Assembly: GCF_900105455.1 (NCBI RefSeq)
Contig: NZ_FNSF01000001.1
Location: forward strand, 873,001-937,000
Source: Tenacibaculum sp. MAR_2009_124
GTDB lineage: Bacteria; Bacteroidota; Bacteroidia; Flavobacteriales; Flavobacteriaceae
Direction: 5' to 3'
Length of the DNA: 64,000 nt
Of this stretch, positions 58,820 through 64,000 are shown piece after piece (the stretch's first letter is position 1; the number at the start of each line of letters is the position of its first letter). The notes beneath the pieces are model-generated. The model was not told the origin of the DNA. It did not search any database and worked only from the letters and a program-made list of their open reading frames with translations. The position numbers and the translations under genes were made by a program.

Positions 58820-60091
58820 TTATTTATAGAGTAAATACTTTCCCCTTTTTAACTGGAATTCTTTGATCTTTTGTTCCCATGAACTTCTTATTTCATCGGA
58901 TGTTAAACCTTGTTTAATTTGTTCTTTTAATCTTTCGGTCCCCGCAAGTTTAACAAAGAATGTATTAAAGAATTCCTTTTCCTTTGAATGACTCTTATGA
59001 CCATTATAAAAATCTATTAACCATGTAAGGTTTATTTTGTTTAAGTTCCTAACGCTTCTTAAATTGTATCCGTAACACACATTATCTTTATGTTTAGGAT
59101 ATTTAGCACCTTCATTAGGAATGGGCGTAAATTGATAGGAATATTTATCTACATTATAAAAAGGAGTACCAATAACTTGAAACTGTTCAGAAGTACCTCT
59201 TCCTACAGAAACATTGGTTCCTTCAAACAAGCATAAGCTCGGATATAAATTTATAGACTTGTCATTTGGTAAATTAGGGGAAGGTTTAATAGGTAAACTA
59301 TACGCTGTATCATGCGTGTAATTCTCTAAAGGAATCACTGTTAAATTACATTGAAGGCCATTATTCAACCAATTTTCACCATTAATCATTTTACCATACT
59401 CTCCAATGGTCATTCCATATACCACAGGAACGGGATGCATACCAACAAAGCTTTTATGTTTCATGTCAAGTACAGGACCATCAATATAATGTCCATTCGG
59501 ATTTGGTCGATCTAACAGTATCACAGGAATATCGGCTTCTGCACAAGCTTCCATGACATAATGTAATGTAGAAATGTAGGTGTAAAACCGAACACCAACA
59601 TCTTGAATATCAAAAACAACAACATCAATATCTTTAATTTGTTCAGGATATGGCTTTTTATTTTTACCATACAATGATATAATCGAAAGTCCTGTTTTCG
59701 TATCAACACCATCTTTTACCGTTTCACCAGCATCCGCTTTTCCTCTAAAGCCATGTTCAGGAGCAAAAACTCTTTTCACTTTTATTTTTTTGTTAGAGTG
59801 TAAATAATCGACTAAGTGCTGACTCACTTTTTCAACTCCCATAACATTAGGTGAAATCTCTTTTCGTTGTAATTTCTCAATTATAGAGGTTTGATTGGCT
59901 ACTACAGCTATGTTCTTATTCTTAAGTAAATCAAGATACAATTCAGTTCTGTTGGCACCAGTTTTCAATGTTTTAGGTGTTTTTTTCTCTGATTCAATTT
60001 TTTTTGTTGAATGCTGAGCGCAAGAAACAAGTTTAAAACAGATAGAAAAAACCAATAATAAATATGTACTTTTGGAGTACTTTAAAACCAT
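58820..60091 (-). CDS. NamZ-like exo-beta-N-acetylmuramidase (DUF1343) lipoprotein
   Basis: A 423-residue lipoprotein (lipobox LVSC near residue 24). The DUF1343/NamZ pattern is clear: IAVVANQTSII, VKRVFAPEHGFRGKADAGE, DVVFDIQDVGVRFYTYISTLH, LLDRPNPNGHYIDGPVLD, and EGTNVSVGRGTSEQFQVIG. NamZ enzymes cut single N-acetylmuramic acid units from the non-reducing end of peptidoglycan fragments, for recycling. The Glu in the PEHGFRG segment is part of the proposed active site. Its ATG is only 5 bases from the divergent FtsX-like permease start. Confidence 0.93.
   Translation of the reverse strand: MVLKYSKSTYLLLVFSICFKLVSCAQHSTKKIESEKKTPKTLKTGANRTELYLDLLKNKNIAVVANQTSIIEKLQRKEISPNVMGVEKVSQHLVDYLHSNKKIKVKRVFAPEHGFRGKADAGETVKDGVDTKTGLSIISLYGKNKKPYPEQIKDIDVVVFDIQDVGVRFYTYISTLHYVMEACAEADIPVILLDRPNPNGHYIDGPVLDMKHKSFVGMHPVPVVYGMTIGEYGKMINGENWLNNGLQCNLTVIPLENYTHDTAYSLPIKPSPNLPNDKSINLYPSLCLFEGTNVSVGRGTSEQFQVIGTPFYNVDKYSYQFTPIPNEGAKYPKHKDNVCYGYNLRSVRNLNKINLTWLIDFYNGHKSHSKEKEFFNTFFVKLAGTERLKEQIKQGLTSDEIRSSWEQKIKEFQLKRGKYLLYK
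60067..60074 (+). promoter_or_regulatory. -7 box for the permease, inside the namZ-like gene
   Basis: TACTTTTG matches TAnnTTTG and ends 22 bases before the TTG start at 60097. It lies within the first codons of the divergent muramidase gene. Confidence 0.5.
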
Positions 60092-60096
60092 AACTT

Positions 60097-61332
60097 TTGA
60101 ATTTCGAATTATTTATTGCCAAAAGAATAATTGCTGGCAAAGGGTATAAAAATAGTATATCGTCACCAATAATAAAAATTGCTACCATTGCAATTACTTT
60201 AGGTATTACAGTTATGTTAATTGCGGTATCTATTGGTTCGGGTTTTCAAAAGAAAATAAGAGATAAAATGTCTGGTTTTAAAGGACATGTTCAAATTGTG
60301 AATTACGATAACAATAATTCGGAAGTTTCTTTGGCATCAATAGAAAAAGCACAACCTTTTTACCCAGAGTTTAAAAATGTTGAAGGAATAAAAAATGTTC
60401 AGGTATTTGCTAACAAGTTTGGAGTAATTAGAACAGAAAAAGATTTTGAGGGTATTGTTTTTAAAGGAGTTTCGAGCGATTATGATTTTACTTTTTTTAA
60501 AGAATATTTAAAAGAAGGCAGATTACCTAATTTTTCACTCAATAGAAATAAAGAAATCTTAATTTCTCAGTCTATTGCGGATCGTTTACATTTAAAATTA
60601 CAGGATACTATACAAATAGTTTTTAGTGCTGAAAAACATAAAAATAAATTTGCCCAACGAAAGCCCATAGTAGTTGGAATATACAATACAGGTTTCGAGC
60701 AATTTGATAAAACAATGCTTATTGGTGATATTAGAGAAGTTCAACGTTTAAATAAATGGAATGAAAACGAAGTTGGAGGTTTTGAAGTTTTAATTGATGA
60801 CTTTGATGATTTGGCGTTAAAAGGGGATGAAATCTATAGTTCAATTCCAGTAACATTAAATAGTGCTACTATTGCCGAAAATTATCCTTTAATTTTTAAT
60901 TGGCTAAATATTTTAGATAATAATGTTTGGGTAATTATTGGTATTATGATTTTGGTTGCGGGGATTAATATGGTAACAGCTTTGTTAGTATTGATTTTAG
61001 AACAGGTGCAAATGGTAGGGGTTTTAAAAGCACTTGGAAGCCCTAATTGGAGTATTCGAAAAGTATTTTTATACAATGCTTCGTACTTAATTTTAAAAGG
61101 ATTGCTTTACGGGAACATCATAGGAATTGCACTTTTGGCAATTCAGAAATATGGCAAGTTTATTAAGCTTGATCCTGAAAACTACTATGTATCAACAGTA
61201 CCAGTTTCTTTAGAAGCTCTTTCTATAATATTACTTAATATTGGTACTTTAATCTTGTGCTTTTTAATGTTGATTATTCCTTCTTATATTATTACCAAAA
61301 TAAAACCTTCTAAATCCATTAAGTTCGCGTAA
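60097..61332 (+). CDS. FtsX-like ABC permease (LolC/LolE type)
   Basis: A 411-residue permease with one N-terminal helix (about 27-50), a large periplasmic domain (about 50-270), and three C-terminal helices (about 275-300, 325-345 and 375-400). It starts with TTG at 60097: an in-frame TAA at 60091-60093 blocks anything upstream, and the next Met is at residue 40 inside the first helix. NFELFIAKRIIAGKGYKNSI is the usual flavobacterial opening. The family releases lipoproteins from the inner membrane (LolCDE) or acts as FtsX/MacB. The ATPase is not adjacent. Confidence 0.92.
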   Translation: MNFELFIAKRIIAGKGYKNSISSPIIKIATIAITLGITVMLIAVSIGSGFQKKIRDKMSGFKGHVQIVNYDNNNSEVSLASIEKAQPFYPEFKNVEGIKNVQVFANKFGVIRTEKDFEGIVFKGVSSDYDFTFFKEYLKEGRLPNFSLNRNKEILISQSIADRLHLKLQDTIQIVFSAEKHKNKFAQRKPIVVGIYNTGFEQFDKTMLIGDIREVQRLNKWNENEVGGFEVLIDDFDDLALKGDEIYSSIPVTLNSATIAENYPLIFNWLNILDNNVWVIIGIMILVAGINMVTALLVLILEQVQMVGVLKALGSPNWSIRKVFLYNASYLILKGLLYGNIIGIALLAIQKYGKFIKLDPENYYVSTVPVSLEALSIILLNIGTLILCFLMLIIPSYIITKIKPSKSIKFA

Positions 61333-61487
61333 AACAAAAATGTCTTTGCATAATTATTTTTTTATTCTTGAGGGATTAAATCGTGAATAAAGGAAAATTT
61401 TAACATCATTTGTTAGAAATACAAAAAATCAGTCTTGAGTTGGTCATAAGTTTTCGTTAATTTGTAAGTGTAAACTGATAACTTATA

Positions 61488-62849
61488 ATGAATTATTCAA
61501 AAAATATACTTGAAACCATTGGTAATACACCTTTGGTCAAGTTAAATTCTGTGGCCAAAGATATTGATGCTTTGGTGTTGGCAAAGGTCGAAACCTTTAA
61601 TCCGGGTAACTCTGTAAAAGACCGTATGGCGTTGAAAATGATTGAAGATGCTGAAGCCGATGGTAGATTAAAACCTGGAGGAACAATTATTGAAGGAACT
61701 TCAGGAAATACAGGAATGGGATTGGCTTTAGCGGCGATTGTAAAAGGGTACAAATGTATTTTTGTAATATCTGATAAGCAATCGAAAGAGAAAATGGATA
61801 TTCTAAGAGCCGTTGGAGCAGAGGTAATTGTTTGTCCTACCAATGTAGAACCAGAAGACCCGAGGTCGTATTATTCTGTGTCAAAAAGACTAGGAAAAGA
61901 AACTCCAAACTCTTGGTATGTGAATCAATACGACAATCCTTCAAACGCTGTTGCCCACTATGAGCAAACCGCTCCTGAAATTTGGGAACAGACAGAAGGT
62001 AAAATTACACACTTTGTCGTTGGAGTAGGGACAGGTGGAACTATATCGGGAACCGCTAAGTATTTAAAAGAGAAAAATCCGAATATAAAAATATGGGGAA
62101 TAGATACATATGGCTCCGTATTTAAAAAATATCATGAAACGGGTATTTTTGATGAAAATGAAATTTATCCCTACATCACTGAAGGTATTGGAGAAGATAT
62201 TTTACCAAAAAATGTAGATTTTAGCTTAATTGACGGGTTTACCAAAGTTACAGACAAAGATGCTGCGATTTACACTCGAAAAATAGCAAAGGAAGAAGGA
62301 ATTTTCGTTGGAAATTCGGCAGGAGCAGCAATCAAAGGGCTGTTACAGTTGAAGTCACAATTTAAACCTGATGATGTTGTTGTCGTTTTATTTCACGATC
62401 ATGGAAGTAGGTACGTTGGTAAAATGTTTAATGATGATTGGATGCGTGATAGAGGTTTCTTGGAAGAAGAAATCACCACAGCAGAAGATTTAGTGAAATC
62501 ACATATTGACAAACCTTTAGTTACGGTTCAAACGGAAGAATTAGTAAGTCATGCTATTGAAAGAATGAGAGAATTTAAAATTTCTCAAATTCCAGTGAAA
62601 GATAGTAATGGCTTTGTTGGATCGGTTGATGAATCTACCTTATTACATGGCTATTTAGAAGACAAAAATATCGCTGAAAAGCCCATTAAGGTAATTATGA
62701 GAAAGGAATATCCAGTAGTAAAAAAGGATACTTCAATTGATAATGTTTCTAAACTGATTAATAAGGATAATCAAGCTGTTTTAGTGGATTTAAATAATGG
62801 TAAATATCATATTATCACTAAGTATGATATTATTAGCGCTATGGCTTAA
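61488..62849 (+). CDS. Cystathionine beta-synthase (PLP domain plus CBS pair)
   Basis: A 453-residue fold-II PLP enzyme. The catalytic domain (1-320) has ETIGNTPLVKLN, the PLP lysine Lys44 in NPGNSVKDRM, GTSGNTGMGLALA, and the phosphate loop VGVGTGGTISGTAKYL. A C-terminal pair of CBS motifs (about 340-453) is the usual regulatory region. There is no N-terminal heme domain. It condenses serine (or O-acetylserine) with homocysteine or sulfide in the trans-sulfuration branch. Single transcription unit ended by a strong hairpin. Confidence 0.95.
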   Translation: MNYSKNILETIGNTPLVKLNSVAKDIDALVLAKVETFNPGNSVKDRMALKMIEDAEADGRLKPGGTIIEGTSGNTGMGLALAAIVKGYKCIFVISDKQSKEKMDILRAVGAEVIVCPTNVEPEDPRSYYSVSKRLGKETPNSWYVNQYDNPSNAVAHYEQTAPEIWEQTEGKITHFVVGVGTGGTISGTAKYLKEKNPNIKIWGIDTYGSVFKKYHETGIFDENEIYPYITEGIGEDILPKNVDFSLIDGFTKVTDKDAAIYTRKIAKEEGIFVGNSAGAAIKGLLQLKSQFKPDDVVVVLFHDHGSRYVGKMFNDDWMRDRGFLEEEITTAEDLVKSHIDKPLVTVQTEELVSHAIERMREFKISQIPVKDSNGFVGSVDESTLLHGYLEDKNIAEKPIKVIMRKEYPVVKKDTSIDNVSKLINKDNQAVLVDLNNGKYHIITKYDIISAMA

Positions 62850-62868
62850 TTGTAATTATAAGATGCAA

Positions 62869-62904
62869 AAAAGCGAACTACATCGGTAGTTCGCTTTTGT
62901 TTTT
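62869..62904. terminator. Bidirectional terminator between CBS and PhoD genes
   Basis: 12-bp stem AAAAGCGAACTA/TAGTTCGCTTTT, loop CATCGG, T run on the plus side and A run on the minus side. Both genes converge on it. Confidence 0.92.
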
Positions 62905-62917
62905 TTAGGAAGTATTC

Positions 62918-64000
62918 TTATTTTAAAATTACTTTTCTACCAAAGTTTTGTTGCCCATTAGTGGCTCGAACCATATAAAATCCAGATTTTAAATCGTTCA
63001 AGAATAACTTCAAGTTGTATAGACCTTCTTTATGAGAACGATCTTGGAAAACAGTTTTTACTAACTGACCTTGAATATCAAATATTTGAACGGTTAGCTT
63101 ATCTGTTTTATTAAATCCATAATGAACATTAACATTTTTCTCTTCAACATCAGAATATACTCCTAATAGAGAGAATTGTTCGGCAGTTTTAGTATTTTTT
63201 GCTGATAAATTGTCAATTACGTAAGTACCTCTATCTTCACCGATTGTTTTTGAAGAAGACGTAAGTCCACATTTGTTCAATTCATTTTTAAACCCAACTT
63301 TAAAATAAGCACTAGGGTCAATACGTTCCTTTGTATTTATAAAATACCAATCAGCTTGTATTTGATTTTTTCTAATATCTAAAATATAATACCCATGTGC
63401 TGTGGTATGCGCTCTTTTAATATGTGAATTGTCTTCAATAAGTTCAGCATCAGCAGTAGTATTTGTAAACTTTTCTAATAACCAGATAACCCAGTCGGGC
63501 AACATATCTAAATTAGGAGAAGTAACACTTGGAGTGGTAAACTCAGGAACGACACAGTTTCCATTTCTTTCTATTTGAGAAGCAAACATCATGTGAATAT
63601 CACCGGTTAATACAGCTACGTTATTGGAGTTGTTTTTAATGTAATCAAGCATTTCATTTTTCTCATCTAAGTAAAAATTCCAATCATCTTTATTTAATTG
63701 ATGCCATTTTTTCATCCAACTTGGTATTAAAAACGAGTACCAAGAGTTACTAAATCTATTAATTTTTAAACCAAACGGCGCCATCATCACTTGGTTTCCT
63801 ATAACTTTCCAGGTAGCATTACTTTGACTTAAACCGTTTTTTAACCAAGTTTTTTGTTGATCACCCAAAATAGAGCGAGAAGAACGATTTTCATTTTGTC
63901 TTATACTTAGTTTGTTTTCAATGCTCTTTTCTGCTTTATTCATAAGAAATTCAATTTCTTTCATTTCTGTATCTGAAAAAACTTGAGATCTGCTCATGCT
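62918..64000 (-). CDS. PhoD-like alkaline phosphatase with type IX sorting domain (partial, N-terminus outside window)
   Basis: About 360 residues are visible; the frame is open to the right edge, and the internal ATG at 63997 is not the start since PhoD-domain sequence continues upstream. SILGDQQKTWLKNGL, WKVIGNQVMMAPFG, VAVLTGDIHMMFASQ (metal site) and VPEFTTPSVTSPN are PhoD hallmarks. The last ~80 residues form a type A T9SS sorting domain: GVYSDVEEKNVNVHYGF, TVQIFDIQGQLVKTVF, LKSGFYMVRATNGQQNFGRKVILK (split as LKSGFYMVRATNG and QQNFGRKVILK). So it is secreted through the type IX system. It releases phosphate from phosphodi- or monoesters. Confidence 0.93.
   Translation of the reverse strand, partial: SMSRSQVFSDTEMKEIEFLMNKAEKSIENKLSIRQNENRSSRSILGDQQKTWLKNGLSQSNATWKVIGNQVMMAPFGLKINRFSNSWYSFLIPSWMKKWHQLNKDDWNFYLDEKNEMLDYIKNNSNNVAVLTGDIHMMFASQIERNGNCVVPEFTTPSVTSPNLDMLPDWVIWLLEKFTNTTADAELIEDNSHIKRAHTTAHGYYILDIRKNQIQADWYFINTKERIDPSAYFKVGFKNELNKCGLTSSSKTIGEDRGTYVIDNLSAKNTKTAEQFSLLGVYSDVEEKNVNVHYGFNKTDKLTVQIFDIQGQLVKTVFQDRSHKEGLYNLKLFLNDLKSGFYMVRATNGQQNFGRKVILK

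Noticed and set aside
63990..64000. ATG at 63997 as the PhoD start
   Set aside because: The frame stays open to the window edge and the visible protein begins in the middle of the PhoD domain without a signal peptide.

Overview
The window is a low-GC (roughly one third G+C) chromosomal segment of a marine-type member of the Bacteroidetes, family Flavobacteriaceae. Supporting signs are Bacteroidetes-type promoters (TAnnTTTG at -7) before many genes, weak or absent Shine-Dalgarno sequences, a type IX secretion sorting tail, a TonB receptor/DUF4249 pair, and family-specific DUFs (4199, 4249, 4350, 5606, 6503). Codon and protein style recall Tenacibaculum/Polaribacter relatives, but the genus cannot be fixed from the sequence alone.

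Layout. 1-5.6 kb: a DUF58-MoxR-DUF4350-DUF4129-SpoIIM operon (minus strand) divergent from an RDD membrane protein. 5.7-9.3 kb: prohibitin, the rpsF-rpsR-rplI ribosomal operon and lysA. 9.4-12.4 kb: an ECF sigma/anti-sigma-like operon that ends in two secreted repeat proteins. 12.5-15.8 kb: HMG-CoA lyase, a secreted zinc metallopeptidase and a 5'-nucleotidase lipoprotein. 16.5-19.9 kb: the dTDP-L-rhamnose operon rfbACDB. 20.3-23.6 kb: the housekeeping genes ruvX, def, DUF5606, mazG and dapD. 23.6-31.3 kb: a surface-glycan glycosyltransferase cluster with glf, interrupted by an IS256-family element. 31.3-34.9 kb: tsaC, an FG-GAP repeat lipoprotein, a decayed tsaC remnant and cca. 34.9-41 kb: GT90, an MsbA-type ABC exporter, a phosphohexomutase, a polyprenyl-type GT2 and DUF4199. 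41.2 kb: the SRP RNA, followed by xerD. 42.3-45.1 kb: four tandem small outer-membrane beta-barrel genes. 45.1-48.0 kb: a TPR histidine kinase/response regulator pair and a tiny Asp-Gly lipoprotein. 48.05-49.78 kb: a 1.7-kb stretch with no long gene. 49.8-53.1 kb: a PhoX-like protein paired with a MauG-like di-heme peroxidase. 53.2-58.6 kb: a DUF6503 lipoprotein, a membrane AraC regulator, and a TonB receptor with a DUF4249 partner. 58.8-64 kb: NamZ, an FtsX-like permease, cystathionine beta-synthase and a PhoD phosphatase carrying a T9SS tail.

How the genes work together. Much of the window builds the cell envelope: rhamnose and galactofuranose donors, glycosyltransferases, a lipid exporter, outer-membrane barrels, a muramidase, and DUF58/MoxR and LolE-like modules. 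Secreted or lipid-anchored phosphate-releasing enzymes (5'-nucleotidase, PhoX-like, PhoD) recur.

The most unusual parts are two. The first is the 48.05-49.78 kb stretch, where three short candidate transcription units with their own terminators surround an array of three 19-bp palindromes spaced exactly 22 bp apart. The second is the decayed copy of the tsaC 3' end next to cca, separated from the intact tsaC by an FG-GAP repeat lipoprotein gene. No tRNA, rRNA or CRISPR array was seen.
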